Below, one piece after another: positions 9,049 to 18,148 of a stretch of DNA of 33,380 bases (position 1 is its first letter; each line of letters starts with the position of its first letter). A model generated the notes under the pieces. That model searched no databases and was not told the DNA's origin. It was given only the letters and a program-made list of their open reading frames with translations. Location: assembly GCA_949746675.1 (NCBI GenBank), contig CATKDT010000055.1:1-33380 (forward strand), written 5' to 3'. The position numbers and the translations under genes were made by a program. The DNA is from an uncultured Clostridia bacterium. Its GTDB lineage: Bacteria; Bacillota; Clostridia; TANB77; CAG-508.

Positions 9049-9861
9049 ATGAAAACAATAATAAAAAAGATAACTCAAATAATAATATTTATATTAATTT
9101 TCATATTAATAATACTAGCAAATTTTGCTGTATATAAGAATATTAATAAAATTATTTCAACCCATCAAAATGAAATATATACATTTAATAACGATCTAAA
9201 AGATGAAAAATATAATTTTTTATATGAAATGTGCTTGCAGTTAGAAGAACAAGAAGATTATAAAAAAGTATTATATACTGCTCCTATACTTAAAGAAAAG
9301 AATAACATAGTTTTTAATATAATAAAGAGTTTTATATTTCAAAATGAAATTAAAGAAGACACAAATGTAAAAATTAGCTTATGTGAGGGAGAGCTACAAA
9401 ATACAGTATATGGTAACTTGAAATTTTTATCAGAAAAGACCTATACATCAAAAAATGGATATTCATATACAAACTATTACATAGTACATTCTGAAGATAT
9501 GAAAAAAATATGTTTTTATAACTTACAAGAAAATGGTGCAGAGCCAAATAATTATTCTATACAAATTAGAGATGATATATATTACGATGATATAAAGACT
9601 GAAGTAGATGGTAGTAATTCACAAACACTAGGAAATAATGAAGATATAAACTCAGCAGAAGCTACAAAGAACAAAGAAGAAATAATAAAAAAAGTAAAAG
9701 AGAAATTTTCAAATGTAATAAATAATATTGAGTTAAAGCCAGATACGATTATAAAGAAAACTTATTCATATATATTACAAGATGAAGAAAATGATATAAC
9801 CATATACTATGATAATGAAAATAATAATATATTTGGATTTTATATGGGATTTGGAAATTAA
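9049..9861 (+). CDS. Hypothetical membrane-anchored protein
   Basis: N-terminal TM helix followed by an extracellular-type domain; immediately downstream of the kinase with RBS AAAGGAG. Confidence 0.7.
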   Translation: MKTIIKKITQIIIFILIFILIILANFAVYKNINKIISTHQNEIYTFNNDLKDEKYNFLYEMCLQLEEQEDYKKVLYTAPILKEKNNIVFNIIKSFIFQNEIKEDTNVKISLCEGELQNTVYGNLKFLSEKTYTSKNGYSYTNYYIVHSEDMKKICFYNLQENGAEPNNYSIQIRDDIYYDDIKTEVDGSNSQTLGNNEDINSAEATKNKEEIIKKVKEKFSNVINNIELKPDTIIKKTYSYILQDEENDITIYYDNENNNIFGFYMGFGN

Positions 9862-9903
9862 AAGTGGTTGTGAAAAAGGCACATTACCGTAAATTACAGA
9901 AAT

Positions 9904-9943
9904 AAAAATCATTGAAAATACATGTGTATTTTCAATGATTTTT
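9904..9943. terminator. Intrinsic terminator
   Basis: AAAAATCATTGAAAATACA TG TGTATTTTCAATGATTTTT. Confidence 0.8.
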
Positions 9944-10029
9944 TAATTTTTTTACAGACTTTTTTGAGAAAGAAATATCAAAGGATGCATTTATCTTACT
10001 CTATTAAAAATTTCATGAGTGAAGCAATT

Positions 10030-10293
10030 TTATTGCTTTACTTTTAAATCTTTTTCATGTTCATCAATTATATTATCAAAAAGATAAGAATTAAAGAAAT
10101 TAGATAAATTAATTTTGAGACCATTACATAAATCATATAAAGTATTTAAAGTAATAGTTTTATTTTTACCATTCATAAAACTAATCAAAGTAGTATAACG
10201 AACATTAGAAACTTTAGAAAGATCTAAAAAATTCATATCATCCATTAATTCAATAATTCTTTGTCTAATAGCATTTGAAAGATGTATAGTTAT
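10030..10293 (-). CDS. Small XRE-type HTH protein, second paralogue; start uncertain (ATG at 10245 or noncanonical ATA at 10293)
   Basis: Homology to the adjacent ORF extends upstream of the track start: ITIHLSNAIRQRIIELMDDMNFLDLSKVSNVRYTTLISFMNGK. Confidence 0.6.
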   Translation of the reverse strand: MTIHLSNAIRQRIIELMDDMNFLDLSKVSNVRYTTLISFMNGKNKTITLNTLYDLCNGLKINLSNFFNSYLFDNIIDEHEKDLKVKQ

Positions 10294-10568
10294 ATGTGCT
10301 TTTGATTTTGCACCGAAGCTTTTTTTTTATGTGTTTTATTGAAGGTATCAAATACAGGGTCATCAAAGAAATCTTTAAGGCCAATTCCAGAACCCTCACA
10401 AATATGCAAAAGAGTAGTTAAAGTGACACTATCACATTTACCATTTATAAAACTACTTATAGTAGAGTATGCTAGACCAGAATTTAGAGCTAATCTATGA
10501 ACTGTAATATTTTGCATATCTGCTAAATTTATGATACGCTGTTTAACTGCATTTGTTAGAGTAATCAT
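10290..10568 (-). CDS. Small XRE-type HTH protein
   Basis: MITLTNAVKQRIINLADMQNITVHRLALNSGLAYSTISSFINGK; GTGAGG RBS upstream of ATG at 10568. Confidence 0.75.
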   Translation of the reverse strand: MITLTNAVKQRIINLADMQNITVHRLALNSGLAYSTISSFINGKCDSVTLTTLLHICEGSGIGLKDFFDDPVFDTFNKTHKKKASVQNQKHI

Positions 10569-10714
10569 ATAAAACCTCACTTTTTTAGCATTTTAAAAAG
10601 TATATCAATAGTGCTGAAAAAACGACGACGATAAAACGTAATAAAATTAATATTTACAAAAAAGCAATAAATATGCTATAATATGAGAAATAAATAAAAA
10701 GGAGTATAAATTAA

Positions 10715-11869
10715 ATGATACTAACTATACTAATAACAGTACTAGCACTTGTCTTTTTTACAACGACTTTTTTCAAAATGATAAAAACTAATTCAACAAA
10801 TTACATTTATTTGCTAGTAATCGAATTTATAGGAATATCAATAGACTTTATAGTATTATTTATTGGAAAGAAAGCATCTAGAATAGGTAATACAGTTACA
10901 GTTTTAATTTCGATATTAATACCTATGATAATATTTATACTTGAGAAAAAGGGATTATTATTTGATGAAATAATTAATATGTTAAATATAAATCTAAATA
11001 ATAACGCAAGCAAAGAACAGCTATTAAAAATGATTGAAAAAAACCCTAGAAGTTATTCAGCTCATTTAAAACTTGCAGAATATTATGAAAAAAATGGGGA
11101 AACTGATAAAGCAGAAGATGAGTACATAAGAGTAATTCAAATAAAAGAAGATGACTACAAATCATATTGTAAATTAGCAAATTTATTTTATGCTGATAAA
11201 AAGGATAATGAAGCTATTGAAACATTGCAAATTCTTATGAAGGCAAAACCAGATTATTATGAAGGAGCAATGTTATTAGGAAATATTTTATATGAAAACG
11301 ATAAGTTTAAGGAAGCAATATTAGTATATAATGATATACTGAAGTATAAACCATCAGAATTTGACATATACTATTGCTTGGGAATGACATATACAAGACT
11401 AAATGATTTTACTAATGCAAAAGAATGTTATAAAAAAGCTGCAACAGTAAATTCATTAAAAGACATATCAAATTTGACGCTTGGAGAAATTAGTTTGTTG
11501 TTTAAAGAATATGATGAAGCCGAGAGATATTTTTTTGAAAGTATAAATGGAGATGATGAAAAAGTCTCATCAAATTCTTACTTTTACTTGGCGAAAATTA
11601 AGATGCTACAAAATAATAGAGAACAAGCGATTCTATATTTAAACTTAGCAATAGAACTATATCCTAAAATTGTAAAGAAAATTGAAAAAGATGAAATACT
11701 TATACCAATTATGGGAAAAATTAACATAAAAGGAGATAAAGAAGTATTTTCAAAAATTACAGAAAAAGAAGAAGATGTAATAAATTATTTAGGAAACACA
11801 TTTGATGTTGTTGAAACATTAATAAGTAATACAACTAAAACAACAATTGAAAAAGACAGAGAAGAATAA
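10715..11869 (+). CDS. Membrane-anchored TPR-repeat protein
   Basis: N-terminal TM segments followed by several TPR-like units (SAHLKLAEYYEKNGETDKAEDEYIRVIQIKEDDYKSYCKLANLFYADKKDNEAIETL...). Confidence 0.85.
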   Translation: MILTILITVLALVFFTTTFFKMIKTNSTNYIYLLVIEFIGISIDFIVLFIGKKASRIGNTVTVLISILIPMIIFILEKKGLLFDEIINMLNINLNNNASKEQLLKMIEKNPRSYSAHLKLAEYYEKNGETDKAEDEYIRVIQIKEDDYKSYCKLANLFYADKKDNEAIETLQILMKAKPDYYEGAMLLGNILYENDKFKEAILVYNDILKYKPSEFDIYYCLGMTYTRLNDFTNAKECYKKAATVNSLKDISNLTLGEISLLFKEYDEAERYFFESINGDDEKVSSNSYFYLAKIKMLQNNREQAILYLNLAIELYPKIVKKIEKDEILIPIMGKINIKGDKEVFSKITEKEEDVINYLGNTFDVVETLISNTTKTTIEKDREE

Positions 11870-11962
11870 ATAATAAAGCTAATTAGTTAAACAAAAAATT
11901 TAAAACTACAAAATTTGTCGAAATTTAGAATAATAAAATAGAAATTAGGAAAACTAATAAAG

Positions 11963-11985
11963 TAGCAACTAGATAATAGTTGCTA
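11963..11985 (+). terminator. Intrinsic terminator hairpin
   Basis: TAGCAACTA GATAA TAGTTGCTA followed by TTTTT. Confidence 0.65.
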
Positions 11986-12036
11986 TTTTTAACAATGTAT
12001 CAATGTTCTCATAAAATATATGAGGGAGGATACATT

Positions 12037-12969
12037 ATGAATTATAATTTTTTTATTGTTGGAGGAGACCTTAGAATATTACATTTATCAAAACTTTTAA
12101 AAAAAGAAGGACACAATGTTAAGGTTTTAGGTTTTGACAAAATTCTACAATTAGACAAGAATTTGTATAAAGAGATACAAGATTTAAAAATAGGAGTTGC
12201 AAACTCAATTAATGAAGCTAGTGAAACAGATGTAGTTATATCATCAATTCCACTAAGCATTGATGGGGAAAATATTTATGCACCTCATAGTAATAAAGAA
12301 ATTCCTTTAAATGCATTAAAAAGAAAAAAATTTATAGCAGGAAAAATAACAAATGATATAATAAATAAAATTTATGAAAATGAAAAAGTAAATATTTTGA
12401 ATGAACAAGTGGATCAAATAAATATACAAACTGAAAAAGAAAATATTACATTATATGATATATTAAAAGACGAACCAAATATTATACTAAATACGCTACC
12501 AACAGCAGAAGGTGCAATAGCAAGAGCAATAGAAGATACAACGTTTAACATAACTAATGCAAATGTGCTAGTATTAGGCTTTGGAAATGTAGGAAAAACA
12601 TTATGTAAAAAATTAAAAGATGCTGGTGCAAATGTATATGCAGAAGCAAGGAAACAAAAAGATTTAGCATGGATTGAAGTATATGGTTATACACCAATAC
12701 ATTTAGAAAATTTAAAAGAAAATGTATGTAAAATGGATATAGTATTTAATACAGTACCATATATGATACTTGACAAATCAACATTAATATTAATGAGCAA
12801 AGAAACATTAATAATTGATTTAGCTTCAAAACCTGGTGGAGTTGACTTTGAAACAGCAAAAAAATTAGGAATAAAAGCATATCTTTATAGTGGAATTCCA
12901 GGAAAAATTGCACCCAAAACTTCAGCAGAGTATATAGTCAAATATGTTAAAGAAAAACTTGTCGAATAA
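12037..12969 (+). CDS. dpaA: Dipicolinate synthase subunit A-like protein
   Basis: FFIVGGDLRILHLSKLLKKEGHNVKVLG, NTLPTAEGAIARAIEDT, NVLVLGFGNVGKTL, LIIDLASKPGGVDFETAKKLGIKAYLYSGIPGKIAPKTSAEYI; RBS GAGGGAGGA at ATG 12037. Confidence 0.85.
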   Translation: MNYNFFIVGGDLRILHLSKLLKKEGHNVKVLGFDKILQLDKNLYKEIQDLKIGVANSINEASETDVVISSIPLSIDGENIYAPHSNKEIPLNALKRKKFIAGKITNDIINKIYENEKVNILNEQVDQINIQTEKENITLYDILKDEPNIILNTLPTAEGAIARAIEDTTFNITNANVLVLGFGNVGKTLCKKLKDAGANVYAEARKQKDLAWIEVYGYTPIHLENLKENVCKMDIVFNTVPYMILDKSTLILMSKETLIIDLASKPGGVDFETAKKLGIKAYLYSGIPGKIAPKTSAEYIVKYVKEKLVE

Positions 12970-13031
12970 TAGAATTTTTTTAACAAAAAAGTTACAAATA
13001 TTACAATTATTTGACATTATTAATTAACCTA

Positions 13032-13059
13032 TTGACTTTTGACGTTAAAAAGATAAAAT
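13032..13059 (+). promoter_or_regulatory. Candidate promoter of the type IV pilus operon
   Basis: TTGACT, 16-bp spacer, TAAAAT. Confidence 0.5.
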
Positions 13060-13122
13060 GTATATAAATCAAATAATTTGAAAAAATATATAATAGATAT
13101 TTATGACAAAGGAGAAAAAAAG

Positions 13123-14805
13123 ATGCAATCTTGTTTAGGAATAACACTATCTGACAAGCTAATTAAATATGCAAAAGTTGAAAAAGACGCTAATAATTTA
13201 AAAGTCGTTTCATTTGGTGTGAAATTTTATGAACCACAAGACTTATATGCTACTATTGGACAGATAATAAATGAAACTGATAGTAAGAAAACTCCTGTTA
13301 GCATAAATACACTAAATGAACAATATTACTATTTCAATATATTTAATCTAACTAATAATGATTATGCAAAAAAAGCAATAGAACTTGAATTTGAAAGCTT
13401 TTGTAATGACAATCATTTAAATCCGAGAGTATATGAAGGTAGATATACAAAAACAAAGGACTTAGTAAATGAAGATAAAGAAAAAGTAATATATATTTAT
13501 CAAAACAAACTAGAACTTGAAGAAAAACTTAATAGCTTTAAAGATGCAAGAGTAACAACAATAACTCCAACTTCAACTTCAATAGCTAATATAATGAATC
13601 TTGAAAGAGGAAAGAATGTACTAGTTGTAGACTTAGAAGACAGAACAACAGTTACAACAATAATAAATCAACAAATTAATAACATTGATATATTAACACA
13701 GGGATTATCACAAACTTTTGAAGCAATAAAAACAAAGGAAAATTCAACAGCAAAAGCATATGAAGTAATGAAGAATACTACAATATATACAATGGAGATG
13801 CAGGCTTCAGTGGGCATGGACAAAAACATGGAATATTTACAATATATTGTTCCATCATTATATAAAATAACACAAGAGTTACAAAATATTACAAAAAACT
13901 ACAAAAGGATAGATAAGATTTATTTAACAGGCTATGGAACAACAATTAACAATATTGATTTATACTTCCAAGAATATTTCAAAGATACTAAAGTAGAAAT
14001 ACTAAAACCATTCTTTTTAGAAAATACAGCACAAAACAATATAAAAGATTATATTGAAGTAAACTCAGCAATAGCATTAGCAATCCAAGGACTAGGTTAT
14101 GGAATAAAAGCATTAAACTTTATAGGAACAAAAGCAGCTTTCAAAGATATGAAGTCATTATTATCAATGGATATTAAAGATATTAAAGGCTTTATGGGAA
14201 CAGGAAGAGGCTCATCAAAAACAAAAGGTGCTTCAAAATTAAGCTTTAACTTTAGTTTAAAAGGAGCGTTTGATAATGTAGATGCGGGCTTAGTTAGAAA
14301 TATTTTTGTCATATTAATAGTAACAATAGTATTTTGTGTAGCAAGTTATTTATTATCAGAGCAAATTGAAAAACAAAAAGAGGTTGCACAAGATATAATA
14401 AATGATACACAGCAACAAATACAATTAGCTGAAGCTGACGATTATAAGATAAAGGATAAAGCACAAGATTACCAAAGATATAAATTAAATCTTGAAAATA
14501 CAAGTTCAGCTATTGAAACAAAAAGAAGTAGAAAAAATCAATTAACAACATTATTAAATAAAATAATTTATACAATACCAAAAGAGGTAACAGTAACACA
14601 AATACAAAATACTGAAAAAACATCAGGCTCATCAATAGTACAACATATAAAGATTGATGCTCAAGCAAGAGAATATGACAAGATAGCATACTTTGTTGCA
14701 AAACTAAAAAATGCAAGTGTATTAGATAGCATTGTTTCAACAGAAGGAACAAAAGAAGGAACATATATTAAATTTTCAGTAGAGGGTGACTTGAAAACCT
14801 ATTAA
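13123..14805 (+). CDS. PilM-PilN fusion protein of type IV pilus
   Basis: N-terminal PilM-like actin fold (SCLGITLSDKLIKYAKVE..., DRTTVTTIINQQ, KIYLTGYGTTINNI), then a TM helix (IFVILIVTIVFCVASYLL) and PilN-like coiled coil/ferredoxin-like domain (LLNKIIYTIPKEVTVTQIQN). Confidence 0.75.
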   Translation: MQSCLGITLSDKLIKYAKVEKDANNLKVVSFGVKFYEPQDLYATIGQIINETDSKKTPVSINTLNEQYYYFNIFNLTNNDYAKKAIELEFESFCNDNHLNPRVYEGRYTKTKDLVNEDKEKVIYIYQNKLELEEKLNSFKDARVTTITPTSTSIANIMNLERGKNVLVVDLEDRTTVTTIINQQINNIDILTQGLSQTFEAIKTKENSTAKAYEVMKNTTIYTMEMQASVGMDKNMEYLQYIVPSLYKITQELQNITKNYKRIDKIYLTGYGTTINNIDLYFQEYFKDTKVEILKPFFLENTAQNNIKDYIEVNSAIALAIQGLGYGIKALNFIGTKAAFKDMKSLLSMDIKDIKGFMGTGRGSSKTKGASKLSFNFSLKGAFDNVDAGLVRNIFVILIVTIVFCVASYLLSEQIEKQKEVAQDIINDTQQQIQLAEADDYKIKDKAQDYQRYKLNLENTSSAIETKRSRKNQLTTLLNKIIYTIPKEVTVTQIQNTEKTSGSSIVQHIKIDAQAREYDKIAYFVAKLKNASVLDSIVSTEGTKEGTYIKFSVEGDLKTY

Positions 14806-14822
14806 TTCATAAGGAGGAGAAC

Positions 14823-15515
14823 ATGAGAAAAATATTATTGTCATTAGTAATGATTGTACTGATAGTTATAATGGCAGTTACAATGAAAAATGGACTTACA
14901 ATAGGTTCATTCAAGCTACCAGGATTTCAAGAAATTGAAAAAAAGAATGATGAATTAACAGAACTTATTGCAGACGCTAATAGTAAGAAAGATGAATACC
15001 AAGGAAGTTTAGATTTATTAGATACAGATGCAAAAGCAATGGCTAAAGCCAAAAAAGAATATCTTGATTTAGTGCAAGTAAGTACAGATAGCGATATTAA
15101 AGAAGCTTTACAAACAAAGACATATACGATTGAATATTTGTATAGCAAGCTAGGTAACTATGCACGTAAAGAAGGATTAACAGATTTAAGATTAGAAACA
15201 AGCAGTTCTACAATAGGAGCTCAGGACTATAGAAATTTAACTTTCACAGTTAATGGTAAATATCTTCAAATAATTAACTTTATGAATGATATTGAAAATG
15301 ACTCAGACTTAGATTTTACAATAGATAATTTTTCAATGACAAAAGATAATGCAAAGTTTACTGTAAAGGACTTAAAACTAGAGGGAGAATTAGCTACACC
15401 AATAAATTCACCAGATACTTCAACCTCAACAAGTACAACACCAACAGGAACAAGCTCAAGCAGTTCAGTAACTACAACAACTACACCAGAACCTACAGTT
15501 ACACCAGTTAGTTAA
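14823..15515 (+). CDS. pilO: PilO-like type IV pilus assembly protein
   Basis: Position after PilM/N, one TM helix, coiled coil, YLQIINFMNDIENDSDLDFTIDNFSM; Ser/Thr/Pro-rich C-terminal tail. Confidence 0.75.
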   Translation: MRKILLSLVMIVLIVIMAVTMKNGLTIGSFKLPGFQEIEKKNDELTELIADANSKKDEYQGSLDLLDTDAKAMAKAKKEYLDLVQVSTDSDIKEALQTKTYTIEYLYSKLGNYARKEGLTDLRLETSSSTIGAQDYRNLTFTVNGKYLQIINFMNDIENDSDLDFTIDNFSMTKDNAKFTVKDLKLEGELATPINSPDTSTSTSTTPTGTSSSSSVTTTTTPEPTVTPVS

Positions 15516-15554
15516 TTAAAAAACTGCTAAAGTCAAAAACAATAGGAGGAAAAA

Positions 15555-15980
15555 ATGGAAAAAACATCATTTTTCAAACAAGCAATGATTTCTGCATTAA
15601 TAACTATAATATTATGTTTAGCATTGGCAATTGCATTTTATCAATTTTTACCTTCAAATAAGGTAGTACCTACAAAAGTAAAAGCATATGCAACGCCACA
15701 AAATATAATCACAGAAGTAACAGAAGATGCGACAGAACAACAATTCCAATCACAGGAATTTAAGTATAACATCACAGATCATGACTTGGAAGTATACCAA
15801 AGAGCTAAAACTTACAACCCAGGTAAATCAGATCCATTTAGCGAGTATACAGAAGAACCTTCAAGTGCCAATAGTACAGAAGGTGGAACAACAACTCCAT
15901 CAGGAAATAGCAATGGAAGTAATACAAATTCAACAGATAATTACTACCAAAATGCTGGACTATCTAACGGTGGAAAATAA
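15555..15980 (+). CDS. PilP-like membrane-anchored protein
   Basis: Follows pilO; single N-terminal TM; short linker with YNPGKSDPF, resembling the DPF motif of PilP; low-complexity tail. Confidence 0.5.
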   Translation: MEKTSFFKQAMISALITIILCLALAIAFYQFLPSNKVVPTKVKAYATPQNIITEVTEDATEQQFQSQEFKYNITDHDLEVYQRAKTYNPGKSDPFSEYTEEPSSANSTEGGTTTPSGNSNGSNTNSTDNYYQNAGLSNGGK

Positions 15981-16037
15981 TTTAAGGTTATATTTATTAT
16001 ATAAATATATACAAAAATAACTAAGGAGGGAATAAGA

Positions 16038-16283
16038 ATGAAGAAGGAAAATGGTATCACATTAGTTGCTTTAGTAGTAACAATCATTGTTCTATTAATA
16101 TTAGCAGGAGTATCATTAAGCATGGTATTTAGCCAAGATGGTATATTCCAAAGAGCAGAAAATGCAGCTAATAAATGGAATGCTGCAGCTGCAAATGAAG
16201 CTACTTACCTAAATAACTTCGAAAACAAATTTGATAGCTATTACAATAGATATGATACTCCAGCAGCAACAAACAACCCATAG
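16038..16283 (+). CDS. Type IV pilin (probable major pilin)
   Basis: Class III signal KKENG|ITLVALVVTIIVLLILAGVSLSMVFSQDGIFQRAENA; strong RBS AAGGAGGG. Confidence 0.85.
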   Translation: MKKENGITLVALVVTIIVLLILAGVSLSMVFSQDGIFQRAENAANKWNAAAANEATYLNNFENKFDSYYNRYDTPAATNNP

Positions 16284-16330
16284 TTTTCGGATTAAAAAAA
16301 GGTTACTAATAAACCAAATTATTTTGCTAA

Positions 16331-16370
16331 ATATGAGGTTGCCTAAATTCGTATTTAGGTAGCCTTATAT
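16331..16370 (+). other. Strong intercistronic RNA hairpin between pilin gene and pilD
   Basis: ATATGAGGTTGCCTAAA-TTCGTA-TTTAGGTAGCCTTATAT pairs over about 17 bp with G-U wobbles; no poly-T tract. Confidence 0.6.
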
Positions 16371-16388
16371 TAGTAGAAAGGCAACAAA

Positions 16389-17189
16389 ATGAATATTATT
16401 TTTTACATAATCATTTTTGCTATGGGAACAGTGTTTGGAAGTTTTCTAACACTTGCAACTTATAGAATACCATTAAATCAAAACATTACACATGAACATT
16501 CATATTGTCCTTCATGTAAGCACAAACTTAATTTTTTAGATCTAATACCAGTATTAAGCTATGTTTTCTTAGGAGGAAAATGTAGATATTGTAAAAAGAA
16601 AATAGGAAGCAGATATTTCATAATTGAAACATTAACAGGAATATCATTTGTAATATTAGCATTAGCACTTAATATAAGTGTATACAATTTAACAAAAATA
16701 CAATTAGTTGAATTTTCATTAGGCATATTATATATTATCTTTTTATTCTTAATAGGCGGTATTGATATAGAGCATCATACTATTGATAAAAGAGTACTTA
16801 TATATGGTGTAACAATAGCATTATTAGATATAATGTATAAGTATATAGCATGTGTAGATGCTGGAATTTATTATAATTTAAATCGAATAATAATATATAT
16901 TTGTGCAATAGTAATTTTATGTTTAATAAATATTATGAAAACAAAGAATAATAAAACAAATTATACTATGGATTTGATAATAACATTAATAATTATCAGC
17001 TTATTTACCTATGAAATTACAGCTATTTTAACTATTTTATGCACATTATTAATTATAATAATAAAAAATATTATAAATAAAATCATTAATAAAAGGGAAA
17101 AATATATAAAAGAATTACCAATAGCATTTTTTGTGGTATCATCAAATGCAATAATTGTACTAATAGCATTCATGTTTTTATTAATATAG
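16389..17189 (+). CDS. pilD: Prepilin peptidase
   Basis: GTVFGSFLTLATYRIP, CPSCKHKL...CRYCKKKIGSRYFIIETLTG, GGIDIEHHTIDKR. Confidence 0.93.
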   Translation: MNIIFYIIIFAMGTVFGSFLTLATYRIPLNQNITHEHSYCPSCKHKLNFLDLIPVLSYVFLGGKCRYCKKKIGSRYFIIETLTGISFVILALALNISVYNLTKIQLVEFSLGILYIIFLFLIGGIDIEHHTIDKRVLIYGVTIALLDIMYKYIACVDAGIYYNLNRIIIYICAIVILCLINIMKTKNNKTNYTMDLIITLIIISLFTYEITAILTILCTLLIIIIKNIINKIINKREKYIKELPIAFFVVSSNAIIVLIAFMFLLI

Positions 17190-17206
17190 TCAGACAGGAG
17201 GAGAGA

Positions 17207-17641
17207 ATGAAGTCACTAAACGAAAAAGGAGTAGTTGGAGCAGACGTAGTAGTAGGTATACTAGTATTTATTATAGGAAGTGTATCAGCTTTATTTCTAT
17301 ATTCTAATATGTATTCAGTAGTTACTAAAATTGGCATAAATGAAAAAATAATAGGATGTATAACTGACATATTTGAAAAAGTGGATGACGAACTTTATGA
17401 TAATATTAATGATGAAAAAATGCAACAAATAATAGCATCAGCCAATATACCAGAAGCATTTAAAATTGAATACTCAATTACAAATTATAAAGACACAGTT
17501 GAAGCTAAAAGAGCTCAATCAGGAACAACAGGTGAAGATATAGAAGATTTAGTAAAAAGAGTAACAATTAATGTAAAATATTCAATAGACAAAGCGGACA
17601 GAAATTTTACAATAGGAAGAATTAAAGTAAGAGAAGTATAA
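17207..17641 (+). CDS. Minor pilin/pseudopilin-like protein
   Basis: MKSLNEKG|VVGADVVVGILVFIIGSVSALFLY: prepilin-type N-terminus within the pilus operon. Confidence 0.65.
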   Translation: MKSLNEKGVVGADVVVGILVFIIGSVSALFLYSNMYSVVTKIGINEKIIGCITDIFEKVDDELYDNINDEKMQQIIASANIPEAFKIEYSITNYKDTVEAKRAQSGTTGEDIEDLVKRVTINVKYSIDKADRNFTIGRIKVREV

Positions 17642-17671
17642 TACGTAAAATACAGAGGAGAACTTAAAAAA

Positions 17672-18121
17672 ATGAAGAAAGAAAAAGGTATTACGTTAGT
17701 AGCATTAACTGTATATGTTGTTGTATTCATAGCGTTAATGGGAATGCTTGCACTTTTGACAACAGACTTTAATTCTGGAATAAGTAGGGTGCAACATAGT
17801 ACAACAAGTCCAGAAGAATACAATAAATTCAATGTTGAATTTGTACGTGATGTAAAATCAAGTTACTATACAAATATTGAACAAGTAGATGGAAATGTAA
17901 CAATTATACTTGACAATGGTGCTAATTATAGATATATAAAATCAGAAAATGCAATTTACAAAAACAAAGTAAAAATTGCAAAAAACATTGTATCATTTAT
18001 TGCCATAAATGAAGAAAGCACAAAAGGGAAAAACGTTATACGCGTTAGAATAACTACAGGAAAAAATGAACAAAACATTGTTTTTGATAAAACTATTAGC
18101 TATGTGCTAAGGTATTGGTAA
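17672..18121 (+). CDS. Minor pilin-like protein
   Basis: MKKEKG|ITLVALTVYVVVFIALMGMLALL prepilin N-terminus. Confidence 0.75.
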   Translation: MKKEKGITLVALTVYVVVFIALMGMLALLTTDFNSGISRVQHSTTSPEEYNKFNVEFVRDVKSSYYTNIEQVDGNVTIILDNGANYRYIKSENAIYKNKVKIAKNIVSFIAINEESTKGKNVIRVRITTGKNEQNIVFDKTISYVLRYW

Positions 18122-18148
18122 AAATATTGTTTTTAGAAAGGAGTGAAA

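Noticed and set aside
15727-16020. 97-aa plus-strand ORF
   Set aside because: Overlaps the PilP-like gene in another frame; Gln/Ile-rich composition from low-complexity DNA.
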